Below are positions 14,889-22,494 of a DNA stretch of 55,792 bases, in pieces. Position 1 is the stretch's first letter, and the number at the start of each line of letters is the position of its first letter. The translations under genes were made by a program, and so were the position numbers. Origin of the DNA: Micromonospora sp. H61. GTDB taxonomy: Bacteria; Actinomycetota; Actinomycetes; Mycobacteriales; Micromonosporaceae. The stretch is taken from assembly GCF_018070325.1 (NCBI RefSeq), contig NZ_JAGPXY010000041.1:1-55792 (forward strand). The letters are read 5' to 3'. Under the pieces are notes generated by a model that was not told the DNA's origin, ran no database searches, and saw only the letters and a program-made list of their open reading frames with translations.

Positions 14889-16154
14889 ATGACGGCAATC
14901 AGTCGGGTGTGGGCTCGGCAGATCCTCGACAGCAGGGGCAACCCGACAGTGGAGGCCGACGTGGTCCTCGCCGACGGGTCGACCGGTCGGGCGGCCGTGC
15001 CGTCCGGCGCGTCGACGGGGGCGAACGAGGCGGTCGAGCTGCGCGACGGGGACCGGACGCGTTTTCACGGCAAGGGCGTCAGCGGGGCCGTCGCCGCCGT
15101 CAACGGCGAGATCGCCGACGCGGTGCTCGGGCTCGACGCGGAGGACCAGGTTTTGATCGACGAGACGATGATCGCTCTCGACGGTTCCAAGGACAAGGGT
15201 CGACTGGGCGCCAACGCGATCCTGGCGGTGTCCCTGGCGACCGCGAAGGCGGCGGCGTCGGCCCACCGGCAGCCGCTGTACCGCTACGTTGGTGGCGTCG
15301 GCGCCCGCCTGCTGCCGGTGCCGATGATGAACATCATCAACGGTGGCGCGCACGCCGACAATCCGCTCGACTTCCAGGAGTTCATGATCGCCCCGGTCGG
15401 AGCGCAGACGTTCGCCGAGGCGGTCCGGATGGGCGCGGAGGTCTTCCACACCCTCAAGGCGTCACTGGCCGCGGCCGGGCACAACACCAATGTCGGCGAC
15501 GAGGGCGGCTTCGCGCCGAACGTCACGGACGCCGGCGAGGCGCTGCGGTTCGTGCTGCGCGCCATCGAGGACACCGGTTACCAGCCCGGCGTCGACGTGC
15601 GGATCTGCCTCGACCCGGCCAGCTCGGAGTTCTTCCGCGCGGGTGTCTACGACTACGTCGGAGAGGGACGCCAGCGCACCGTCGAGGAGCACATCGACTA
15701 CCTGCTCGACCTGGTCTCCCGCTACCCGATCAGCTCGATCGAGGACCCGATGGCCGAGGACGACATCGCCGGCTGGAAGCGGCTGACCGCGGTGGCGGGG
15801 GAGCGCGTGCAGCTGGTCGGCGACGACGTCTTCTGCACCGACGTCGAACGGCTGCGCGACGGGATCGACGGCGGCTACGCCAACGCGATCCTGGTCAAGG
15901 TCAACCAGATCGGCACCCTCACCGAGACCCTGGCGACGGTCGACGCCGCGCACAAGGCGGGGTACCGGGTGGTGATGTCGCACCGATCCGGGGAGACCGA
16001 GGACACCACGATCGCCGACCTGGCCGTGGCCGTCGGCTGCGGTCAGATCAAGACCGGCTCGCTGTCGCGCTCCGACCGCACGGCCAAGTACAACCAGCTC
16101 ATCCGCATCGAGGAGGAGCTCGGCGAGCGCGCCAGCTACGCCGGAGACCGCTGA
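14889..16154 (+). CDS. eno: Enolase (phosphopyruvate hydratase)
   Basis: A 421-residue glycolytic enolase interconverting 2-phosphoglycerate and phosphoenolpyruvate. Visible motifs are ARQILDSRGNPTVEADV, NIINGGAHADNPLDFQEFMI, the metal ligands in DPMAEDD and VGDDVF, the catalytic Lys in ILVKVNQIGTLTET and the signature SHRSGETEDT. It is complete and intact. ATG 14889 has GGGAG upstream. Actinomycetes usually keep the main eno beside ftsB-like genes; none is here, so this may be a second copy, by inference. It is followed directly by an arsC fragment. Confidence 0.92.
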   Translation: MTAISRVWARQILDSRGNPTVEADVVLADGSTGRAAVPSGASTGANEAVELRDGDRTRFHGKGVSGAVAAVNGEIADAVLGLDAEDQVLIDETMIALDGSKDKGRLGANAILAVSLATAKAAASAHRQPLYRYVGGVGARLLPVPMMNIINGGAHADNPLDFQEFMIAPVGAQTFAEAVRMGAEVFHTLKASLAAAGHNTNVGDEGGFAPNVTDAGEALRFVLRAIEDTGYQPGVDVRICLDPASSEFFRAGVYDYVGEGRQRTVEEHIDYLLDLVSRYPISSIEDPMAEDDIAGWKRLTAVAGERVQLVGDDVFCTDVERLRDGIDGGYANAILVKVNQIGTLTETLATVDAAHKAGYRVVMSHRSGETEDTTIADLAVAVGCGQIKTGSLSRSDRTAKYNQLIRIEEELGERASYAGDR

Positions 16155-16157
16155 GGG

Positions 16158-16412
16158 GTGCGGGTCGTCGGGCTTCCAGTCCTCGTAGCGTTTGCCGGGG
16201 AAGACCGGGCAGGTGTCGCCGTAGCCCATGGTCACTATGACGTCGGACGACTCGGCGGTGGCGTACTCCAGGAGCTTGGGGGTTTGGTCGGCGATGTCGA
16301 TGCCGACCTCGCGCATGGCCTGGACGGCGGCGGGGCTGACGGTGCGGCGGGGGCGGAGCCGGCGGAGCGCGGCATCTCCGGAGGGGCTGCGGTCCGCGCC
16401 GATCAGCCTCAT
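16158..16412 (-). pseudogene. Arsenate reductase (ArsC, LMW-PTPase family) fragment
   Basis: A minus-strand frame from ATG 16412 gives RTVSPAAVQAMREVGIDIAD, QTPKLLEYATAESSDVIVTM and FPGKRYEDWKPDDP, the central part of arsenate reductase. The N-terminal catalytic loop (C-x5-R) is absent. The Cys expected in the M-G-C-G-D segment is Tyr (MGYGDTCP). The frame then runs through the eno 3' end and loses homology. It is truncated at both ends and inactive. Confidence 0.75.
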
Positions 16413-16444
16413 CGCCGTCGACGCCGCGCCCGCAGGAGGTTGTT

Positions 16445-16519
16445 GCGCCAGCTGATCAACGGAAACGCGGTGCCTGCCGCCCTCGCGGCCGGCAGGCGCC
16501 GTCACCGTCGGCTGGCGCA
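16445..16519. terminator. Nested hairpin after the DksA-like gene
   Basis: GCCTGCCG (16473-16480) pairs with CGGCAGGC (16491-16498) just past the DksA-like stop. An outer pair, TGCGCCAGC (16445-16453) with GCTGGCGCA (16511-16519), encloses it and overlaps the gene end. It is probably a transcription terminator on the minus strand, without a T-tract. Confidence 0.5.
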
Positions 16520-16855
16520 GTCGACACACGTACGCGCGGACGGGCGGGCGACGAGCCGCTCGGCGGGAATCGGACGGGCGCACCGCTCGCACACGCCGTA
16601 GCTGCCGTCGTCGACCCGTCGCAGCGCGACGTCCAGCTCGGCCAGGCGTCGGCGGGTGGCGTCCAGGACGGCGGTGAGCTGCGCGCGTTCGAAGGCGATC
16701 GTGCTGCCCTCGGGGTCGTGCTCGTCATCGGCGTTGGACGACCGGGACGCCTCGAAGAGGCTCCGCAGGTCGCCGTCCAGGGCGGTGGCCTGGGCCTCGG
16801 TCTGCTCGCGCAGCCGCAGCAACTCCCCGCGGACCGCGCCGGAATCCCTCTCCAT
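16502..16855 (-). CDS. TraR/DksA family zinc-finger protein
   Basis: A 117-residue protein. A helical N-terminal coiled coil (about residues 1-80) is followed by the four-Cys zinc finger CERC...CVDC, with 17 residues between the pairs. Members bind RNA polymerase through the secondary channel and modulate transcription, though many small actinobacterial versions are uncharacterised. ATG 16855 is taken as the start, because the open frame further upstream only covers gene remnants. It appears intact in a region of decayed genes. Confidence 0.82.
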   Translation of the reverse strand: MERDSGAVRGELLRLREQTEAQATALDGDLRSLFEASRSSNADDEHDPEGSTIAFERAQLTAVLDATRRRLAELDVALRRVDDGSYGVCERCARPIPAERLVARPSARTCVDCASRR

Positions 16856-16881
16856 GACCGTTCCACAGTACTGCTCGCCCA

Positions 16882-17085
16882 CATGAAGTTGCGGGTGTGC
16901 AGGGCGGAAAGCGCCGCCGCCTCGTCGGGCCGGAACCCCAGGCGGACGAGCCGGCGCTGACGGCCCTGATCCATCGCGTGTTGCAGAGCCTGCACCCGGT
17001 CGAAGCCGGGCGGCCACGTCCTCCGGATGCCAACCACCCGCCGCGAGCACCATCAGCGCGTCGAAGACATCCGCGTTGAGCCCCG
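16882..17085 (-). pseudogene. Remnant of an unknown conserved protein
   Basis: Two minus-strand frames carry protein-like sequence that joins only through a frameshift near 17010. One reads AGLNADVFDALMVLAAGG and WHPEDVAA; the other reads RVQALQHAMDQGRQRRLV and GFRPDEAAALSALHTRNFM. No intact start or stop remains. I do not recognise the family. It runs into the upstream acyl-CoA dehydrogenase remnant in one frame. Confidence 0.5.
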
Positions 17086-17124
17086 CGGTGTCGACAAGCG
17101 CGTCGTGGCGGCGGTGATCGCGGG

Positions 17125-17638
17125 TCAGCGGAAGGCTCGACCAGACGTAGCTGTTGGCCTCGCCGGCCGAGGTGACCCAGCTCTTACGGGCGTCGAGGCG
17201 GACGGTGTCGTCGTCGGCGGCCGTCGCGGTGCCGGTCGGCGACCAGAAGTGGCTGCGCGAGCCGTACTCGGAGAACGCCAAGTGGTGAGGTGATCGCCGG
17301 TGGCGATGGCGGCGCGGACGTCGTGCGGGCCCTGCGCCTCGATGACGGCGGTCGCCGCGTAGTGCATGAGCACCACCATCGCTGTGGACCCGCACTCGGC
17401 GGCCAGCCGCTCGATCACCTCGGCGACCACCCGCATGCCGTGGCCGGCGCCGCCGACCTCGGTCGAGGAGGCCAGGCCGAGCAGACCCGCTGCGGCGAGA
17501 GCGTCCACACCCGGATGAGGGAAGGCCCCCTCCCGGGGCGACGATCGGCGCCTGCGGGCGGATCACGTCGTCGATCACCGTGCCGAGCGTGTCCGTGGGA
17601 TCGGTGGCGGTCTGGGCATTGCCGACACTGGTCGTCAT
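17125..17638 (-). pseudogene. Acyl-CoA dehydrogenase remnant with two frameshifts
   Basis: Starting at ATG 17638 the frame reads TDTLGTVIDDVIRPQAPIVAP. After a shift near 17535 it reads GAFPHPGVDALAAAGLLGLA, GHGMRVVAEVIERLAAECGS and MHYAATAVIEAQ. After a second shift near 17285 it reads LAFSEYGSRSHFW and KSWVTSAGEANSYVWSS. These are consecutive N-terminal and middle segments of an acyl-CoA dehydrogenase. The C-terminal half is missing. Confidence 0.8.
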
Positions 17639-17715
17639 GCCGGTACCCCTTCAGGCAGGCCGATGGGACCGCCGTCGGCACTATCGGAACCCGTAGACGC
17701 AGCGCGAGCGTCGGA

Positions 17716-18663
17716 TCACCGTCTGACGCGGGCGTTGTCCCGGTGGGGTCGCCCGTGCCCGTCGTCCCGGTCGATGCGCAGCTCGCGCTCCAACTCGGTG
17801 ATGACCGCCCGCAAATCGTCCAGCCGTTGGGTGAGCGCGATCCGGTCCACCTCGTCCGGCACGCCGTCGCCGTCCTCGTCGTACCCGGGAGCCAGTCGCT
17901 CGGTCATCTCCAACCGGCGCGCCTCCTCCATGGAGTTCACGATGACCGCGATGAGGATGTTGAGCAGCAGGTTGACGGTGATGACCACGTAGCTGACGTA
18001 GTAGAGCAGCGTCCATGGTGAGATCGCCATGCCCTGCTCGATGAGGTCCGGCAGCGTCTCCAGCGACAACAGCACGAACAACGTCAGCAGCGATCGGCCG
18101 ATGTCGCCGTACTCCTCCGGATACCTGTTGCCGAAGATCAGCCAGCCGGCCATGCCGTACACGTAGAGCGTCACCACGGCCAGGGCGAGGAATCCGGTGA
18201 CTCCCGGCAGGCTGCGCCACAGCGCGGAGACGATGGTCCGCAGACCTGGTGAGAACCGCACCAGCCGGACCATGCGGGCGACCCGGACGACCCGCAGCAG
18301 CGCCGGGTCGCCGTGCAGGCCCGGGATGAAGATCGCCGCGATCACCACGAAGTCGAAGACGTTCCAGCCGTGCCGGAAGAAGTCCTGCGGGCGTCTGCCG
18401 TAGGCGGCCAGTCGGACGGCGATCTCGACGACGAAGACGGCCCGGAAGAACAGCTCCAGCCCGTGCAGCGCGGTGCCCGCCGGGCTCAGATCGTCGTACG
18501 TCTCCAGGCCGAGAACGATGCCGTTGGCGAGGATGACCACGACGATGGCGATCTCGAAGGGCCGTGACCGGGCGAGCCGGTCGCAACGGTCTGTCCAACC
18601 CGAGCGGTGCGGTGGCGGTGTGGACGGAGCACCCCGCTGGGCGGGCACGGGTGCGTCACTCAC
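17716..18663 (-). CDS. Voltage-gated ion channel, BacNav-like
   Basis: A 315-residue six-helix channel subunit that would form tetramers. S4 carries five Arg at every third position (R124 to R136 in RVVRVARMVRLVR). The pore filter region is LFVLLSLETLPDL (about 196-208), where LSLET resembles the TLESW filter of bacterial sodium channels. S6 lies about 224-246. After S6 there is an EF-hand-like loop, DEDGDGVPDEVD (262-273), then a coiled coil of about 25 residues as in BacNav tetramerisation tails. The GTG start at 18663 is uncertain; GTG 18705 would add 14 residues. Confidence 0.82.
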   Translation of the reverse strand: MSDAPVPAQRGAPSTPPPHRSGWTDRCDRLARSRPFEIAIVVVILANGIVLGLETYDDLSPAGTALHGLELFFRAVFVVEIAVRLAAYGRRPQDFFRHGWNVFDFVVIAAIFIPGLHGDPALLRVVRVARMVRLVRFSPGLRTIVSALWRSLPGVTGFLALAVVTLYVYGMAGWLIFGNRYPEEYGDIGRSLLTLFVLLSLETLPDLIEQGMAISPWTLLYYVSYVVITVNLLLNILIAVIVNSMEEARRLEMTERLAPGYDEDGDGVPDEVDRIALTQRLDDLRAVITELERELRIDRDDGHGRPHRDNARVRR

Positions 18664-18883
18664 CAGTCGGCCGGCTCGATGAGGCGCGCCGGGGCCGGGG
18701 CCCACCTCCGGCCGTCGTCGTGGCGGTGCGGATGGTGTGCGGGCATGCCCACCAGCCTAGCCAAGATCAATGACGCTGCGCGACAGTGCCGTTCGTGCAG
18801 CGTGACTCCGTTCGCTGCGCGTCGGCGCGATCCGTGCGGCGACGACACAAATCGGAACGCCGTTTGCGATTCACAGTGGATCA

Positions 18884-19051
18884 GTGAGTGACGCAGCCGC
18901 GAGCGGCCCCGACCGGCAGCCGATCTGGAGCAGGCCCGAACGTGGCAGCCGCGGCCCCGCTCCGGCGCACAGCCGGGACGGCATCGTCGTGGCCGCCATC
19001 ACCCTGACCGACGCCGAAGGGCTGGCCGCGGTGTCGATGCGCGCCGTGGCC
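18884..19051 (+). pseudogene. TetR family regulator, N-terminal stub
   Basis: From GTG 18884 the frame encodes SRDGIVVAAITLTDAEGLAA and VSMRAVAS, the first helices of a TetR DNA-binding domain. The helix-turn-helix and all of the ligand domain are missing. The frame runs into unrelated sequence and stops at 19111. It is a 5' fragment left by deletion. Confidence 0.65.
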
Positions 19052-19153
19052 TCGGCGGACCTGTGGTTTCTGCCGTTTCTCCCCGCACCTCGACTAGGTT
19101 CTCGATGGTGAGCGGGACCAGGCGACCCCGCGCCAACTGCGGAGAGGTGCGCG

Positions 19154-19513
19154 ATGTCCGACTCTGATCTTGCTGACCTGCGCCAACGGGCCAAGGACGG
19201 TGACCGGGACGCGGTCGACGAACTCGTCGAGCTCGCGGGGGAGCGGGGTGACCTGGTCGAGTTGCGTCAGCTGGCCGAGGACGGCAACGCCGACGCGGCG
19301 GCCCAACTTGTCGAACTCGCCACCGAACTCGGCGACACGAACGAGCTGCGGCGTCTCGCCGACCGGGGCGACCGGGACGCCGCCGACCAACTTGTCGAGG
19401 TGGCCGCGGAGAGGGCGGACGTCGGTGAACTGCGCCGGCTCGCCGACGGCGGGAACCGGGACGCGGCCGACGTCCTGGCCGAGCTCACCGAAGAGCAGAA
19501 CGAGGCGGAGTAG
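19154..19513 (+). CDS. 28-residue tandem repeat protein of unknown function
   Basis: A 119-residue acidic protein made almost wholly of four repeats, each starting L-R-x-x-A-x-x-G-D/N and containing the core DAADQLVELA. Unit lengths are 28, 28, 28 and 27 residues. The pattern predicts a helical solenoid comparable to Sel1 or HEAT-like repeats and suggests protein binding. ATG 19154 follows GGAGAG at 19141. There is no signal or membrane segment, and no clear operon partner. I do not recognise a named family. Confidence 0.7.
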   Translation: MSDSDLADLRQRAKDGDRDAVDELVELAGERGDLVELRQLAEDGNADAAAQLVELATELGDTNELRRLADRGDRDAADQLVEVAAERADVGELRRLADGGNRDAADVLAELTEEQNEAE

Positions 19514-19546
19514 TCGGCCGGCACGCGGGAGCGCCCGCAGCCGGTG

Positions 19547-20011
19547 TCACGTCGCGGCGGCGAGGTATCGGCGGTAACCGAGAGCGGACTGCGCGAACCC
19601 GATGGACGCGTAGAACCGGTGGGCGTCGGTGCGCGCGGCGTTCGACACCAGTTGGACCTTGTAGCAGCCGGCCGCCGTCGCCTCGTCGAGCGCCGCCAGC
19701 ATGAGGGCCCGGGCGACCCCACGACGGCGCCAGCCGGGCGCGACCACCACGTTCTCCACCACCATGTACGGTCGCGCGCCGTGGGTGAGGTTGGGGGCGA
19801 CGAGGGTGTCCAGGGTGCCCACGAAGGTGTCCCCGGCGACGGCCAGCAGGAGGCGGCGGCCGGCTTGGGCGTGCAGGTCGCGCCAGGCGGTGGCGAGCCG
19901 GGCGGTGTCCGGCCGTGCGTCGTCGGGAGCGAGTTGCCACAGCACGTCGAAGACCAGTTCGGGGTCGTCCTGTGCCACGGCGGCGCGGACGACGAAGTCC
20001 TCGGCGCTCAC
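19547..20011 (-). CDS. GNAT family N-acetyltransferase
   Basis: A 154-residue acetyltransferase. Motif A, VVENVVVAPGWRRRGVARAL (about residues 78-97), holds the R-x-x-G-V/A acetyl-CoA loop. Motif B is seen in GCYKVQLVSNAART and HRFYASIGF. The substrate is unknown. GTG 20011 is chosen because upstream residues are Arg/Pro-rich and unlike the family. It is convergent with the repeat-protein gene. Confidence 0.8.
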   Translation of the reverse strand: MSAEDFVVRAAVAQDDPELVFDVLWQLAPDDARPDTARLATAWRDLHAQAGRRLLLAVAGDTFVGTLDTLVAPNLTHGARPYMVVENVVVAPGWRRRGVARALMLAALDEATAAGCYKVQLVSNAARTDAHRFYASIGFAQSALGYRRYLAAAT

Positions 20012-20178
20012 CGGGCCGAGGCCGCAGTGTCCAGGTCGGACCGCACGACCTGCCGTGGCGGCCCGACGGGCCGGGAGGGCTGCCTCACCATGCCGTCGAG
20101 GATACGTGCGCGGCTTCACCGCGTGGCGGGCGACGGCGACCGGACGCCCCCGCCGCCCGCTTCGGCGATGGATCGGGT

Positions 20179-21036
20179 TCAGGCCCGCGCGGCCCGGATG
20201 GCGTCGCGCAGCGGGGTGCTCGGCCGGCCGAGCAGCCGGCTGAGGTCGTCGCTGTCGGTTGCCAGCTCGCCATTGGCGATCGAGTGGTCGAGCGCGGCGA
20301 CGAAACCGGCGGTGCCCGCGTCCAGGCCGACGTTCTCCAGGGCCGAGGCCAGCTCGGCGGCGGACATGTCCTGGTGGACGACATTGGTGCCGGTCGCCTC
20401 GGTGACGGCCTCGGCCAGCTCGTCGAAGGTGAAGGCGGTGCCGCCCAGTTCGTAGACGGTGTTGCCGTCCTCCTCCCGGGTCAGCGCGGCCACGGCAGCC
20501 CCCGCGTAGTCGGCGCGGGTCGCGGCGGAGATCTTGCTGCCGCCGGTGGCGCCGAGGATCGTGCCGGACCCCAGGTACTGCGGGAGCTGGTCGGTGTAGT
20601 TCTCGGTGTACCAGCTGTTGCGCAGCACGGTGTAGGTCAGACCGGACGCGGCGAGGACCTCCTCGGTGGCCTTGTGCTCAGGGGCGAGCGGGTTCGCCGT
20701 GGTGTCGGCCTTCAGGATGCTGGTGTAGACGAGACGCTCCACCCCGGCGAGCTTGGCGGCGTCGATGACAGCTGTGTGCTGCGCGACGCGCTGACCAGGA
20801 GTGTCGCCGGAGATGAGCAGCAGGCGGCGTACGCCGGCCACGGCACCGGGCAGCGTCGACGGGTCGTCGTAGTTGGCCTTGCGGATCTCGATCCCGCGCG
20901 CGGCCAGGTCGGCGGCCTTCTCCGGGCTGCGGACGATGGCGGCGATCTCGGCGGCGGGCACGCCGCTGTCGAGCAACTGCTCGATCACCAGGCGGCCCAG
21001 CCGGCCGGTGGCGCCGGTGACGGCATAGGTGGGCAT
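20179..21036 (-). CDS. NmrA-like NAD(P)H quinone oxidoreductase, QOR2 type
   Basis: A 285-residue atypical short-chain dehydrogenase. The Rossmann motif is VTGATGRLGRLV at the N-terminus, and family blocks include GVERLVYTSILKAD and LRNSWYTENY. It resembles E. coli QorB (YtfG), which reduces quinones with NAD(P)H. The divergent HxlR gene mirrors the E. coli ytfG-ytfH layout, so regulation by that neighbour is likely. Confidence 0.87.
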   Translation of the reverse strand: MPTYAVTGATGRLGRLVIEQLLDSGVPAAEIAAIVRSPEKAADLAARGIEIRKANYDDPSTLPGAVAGVRRLLLISGDTPGQRVAQHTAVIDAAKLAGVERLVYTSILKADTTANPLAPEHKATEEVLAASGLTYTVLRNSWYTENYTDQLPQYLGSGTILGATGGSKISAATRADYAGAAVAALTREEDGNTVYELGGTAFTFDELAEAVTEATGTNVVHQDMSAAELASALENVGLDAGTAGFVAALDHSIANGELATDSDDLSRLLGRPSTPLRDAIRAARA

Positions 21037-21065
21037 GGGAACCTCCGGCGGGTAGGAGAGAAGCA

Positions 21066-21077
21066 GTAAGCACTTAC
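21066..21077. promoter_or_regulatory. Candidate HxlR operator
   Basis: GTAAGcaCTTAC, a 5-2-5 inverted repeat, lies in the 87-base divergent region between the QOR2-like gene and hxlR. Its position suits repression of both genes. Confidence 0.45.
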
Positions 21078-21123
21078 GAATCTACAGCACTAACCAATGG
21101 GCGGCGTGAGATAGGCTGGTGAG

Positions 21124-21528
21124 GTGAGCGACATGCCGGCCCAGGACCCGGCGGGGCCTACCCAGGAATTCGTCAGCGATGTCTTCGCGCGGGGTTGTAC
21201 CTCCCGTGCGGCCTTCGAGGACGTCACCTCGAAGTGGGCCTCGCTGGCCCTGTTGGCGCTCGGCGAGGGCCGCTACCGGTTCAACGCGCTGCGTCGCCGC
21301 ATCGACGGGGTCAGCGAGCGGATGCTCTCCCAGACCCTGCAGACCCTCGAACGCGACGGGATGCTCACCCGCGAGGTGCTCACCGCGATCCCACCGCGCG
21401 TCGAATACTCGCTGACCCCGCTCGGTGCCCGGGTCGCCGAGCAACTGCGTGGCCTCGCCGACCTGCTGGAGGCATCGGTGCCCGAGTTGCAGACCGCCCG
21501 CGACAACCGCGAGCGCGACCGGGGCTAG
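21124..21528 (+). CDS. HxlR family transcriptional regulator
   Basis: A 134-residue winged-helix protein. The conserved Cys is in FARGCTSR and the HxlR core is KWASLALLALGEGRYRFNAL, GVSERMLSQTLQTLERDGML, then PRVEYSLTPLG. HxlR proteins often sense electrophiles, quinones or formaldehyde through the Cys. It is divergent from the quinone oxidoreductase. GTG 21124 is taken as the start; ATG 21133 is possible. Its 3' end overlaps the convergent DMT gene by four bases. Confidence 0.88.
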   Translation: MSDMPAQDPAGPTQEFVSDVFARGCTSRAAFEDVTSKWASLALLALGEGRYRFNALRRRIDGVSERMLSQTLQTLERDGMLTREVLTAIPPRVEYSLTPLGARVAEQLRGLADLLEASVPELQTARDNRERDRG

Positions 21529-22481
21529 GACGATCCCGCGCCGGCCTCGCGTCGCGCCACCACCGTCCGGGGGTTCTGGCGGATGCGCTGGGTCGCCACC
21601 ACGCATCCCAGCACCACCAACGCCGCCGCGATCGAGGCGGGGGAGACCACCTCGCCGAGCAGCAGCGCCGACCACCCCAGGGTCAGCACCGGCTGGGCGA
21701 GTTGGACCTGGCCCACCTGCGCTATCCCGCCCCGGGCCAGGCCCGCGTACCAGGCGAAGAAGCCCAGGAACATCGAGACCCCGGTGAGGTAGCCGAACGC
21801 CGACCAGCCGAGAGCGTCGGCCCGTGGCGGACCGGCGGCGGCGGCAACCACAGTGACGGGAACGGTGACGGGCAGCGAGAGCAGCAACGCCCAGCAGATC
21901 GTCCGAGCGCCGCCCAACTCGCGGGCGAGCGCGCCGCCCTCGGCGTAGCCGAGGCCGCAGAGCACGACCGCCGCGAGCAGGAACAGGTCGGGCAGGGTGA
22001 GGGCCCCGCGTACCGCGCCGCTGGCGCCGAGGAAAGCGAGAACCGCCAGCAACCCGCCGGCGCTCACGATCCAGAACAGCGGCGGCGGGCGTTCGCCGGC
22101 CCGCAGTACCGCGAACACGGCCGTCATCGCGGGCAGCGCGGCGATGACGACCGCGCTGTGCGCGGAGGTCTGGGTGAGAAGCGCCATCGAGGTGAACAAG
22201 GGAAAGCCGACGATGACTCCGAGGGCGACGACCGGCAGCCGTTGCCACTGACCGCGGGTGGGCCGCGGTGCGCCGGTGAGACGCAGGTACGTCCATGCCA
22301 GCAGCCCCGCGCCGACAGCCCGGCCGAAGGCGACGAACCACGGATCGAGTTGCTGCACGGCGATGCGGGTCGCCGGGAGCGACAGACTGAAGCCGAGCAC
22401 GCCCAGGGCGCCGAGGCCGAGCCCGACGATCCGATCCGCTGTTACCGTGTTTCTGGCAGTAGCGCTACTCTTGTCCCTCAT
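21525..22481 (-). CDS. EamA/DMT family transporter
   Basis: A 318-residue membrane protein with about ten hydrophobic segments in two five-helix EamA repeats. It probably exports an amino acid or small metabolite. It is divergent from a MocR-type regulator, a frequent pairing in which the regulator controls the exporter. Its ATG (22479-22481) overlaps the ATG of the regulator on the other strand. GTG 22445 could be an alternative start. Confidence 0.85.
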   Translation of the reverse strand: MRDKSSATARNTVTADRIVGLGLGALGVLGFSLSLPATRIAVQQLDPWFVAFGRAVGAGLLAWTYLRLTGAPRPTRGQWQRLPVVALGVIVGFPLFTSMALLTQTSAHSAVVIAALPAMTAVFAVLRAGERPPPLFWIVSAGGLLAVLAFLGASGAVRGALTLPDLFLLAAVVLCGLGYAEGGALARELGGARTICWALLLSLPVTVPVTVVAAAAGPPRADALGWSAFGYLTGVSMFLGFFAWYAGLARGGIAQVGQVQLAQPVLTLGWSALLLGEVVSPASIAAALVVLGCVVATQRIRQNPRTVVARREAGAGSS

Positions 22482-22494
22482 GGAAAACGGTAAC
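22441..22494. promoter_or_regulatory. Overlapping divergent promoters and dyad between DMT and MocR genes
   Basis: GTTACCGT (22441-22448) and ACGGTAAC (22487-22494) form an inverted repeat around both start codons. For the plus gene, TTACCG and TACTCT (22466-22471) are 18 bases apart, and ATG follows nine bases later. For the minus gene, TTGGAT and TACCGT are 17 bases apart and end about seven bases before its ATG. Both mRNAs would be leaderless. Confidence 0.45.

Noticed and set aside
15462..16592. Long minus-strand frame across eno and the arsC fragment, suggesting a fusion protein
   Set aside because: Only 16158-16412 has arsenate-reductase similarity; the remainder is the complement of eno and of the DksA-like gene.
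16502..17638. One continuous minus-strand frame that seems to fuse an acyl-CoA dehydrogenase to a DksA-like zinc finger
   Set aside because: The dehydrogenase parts alternate between frames, so the continuity is accidental; the zinc-finger gene has its own ATG at 16855.
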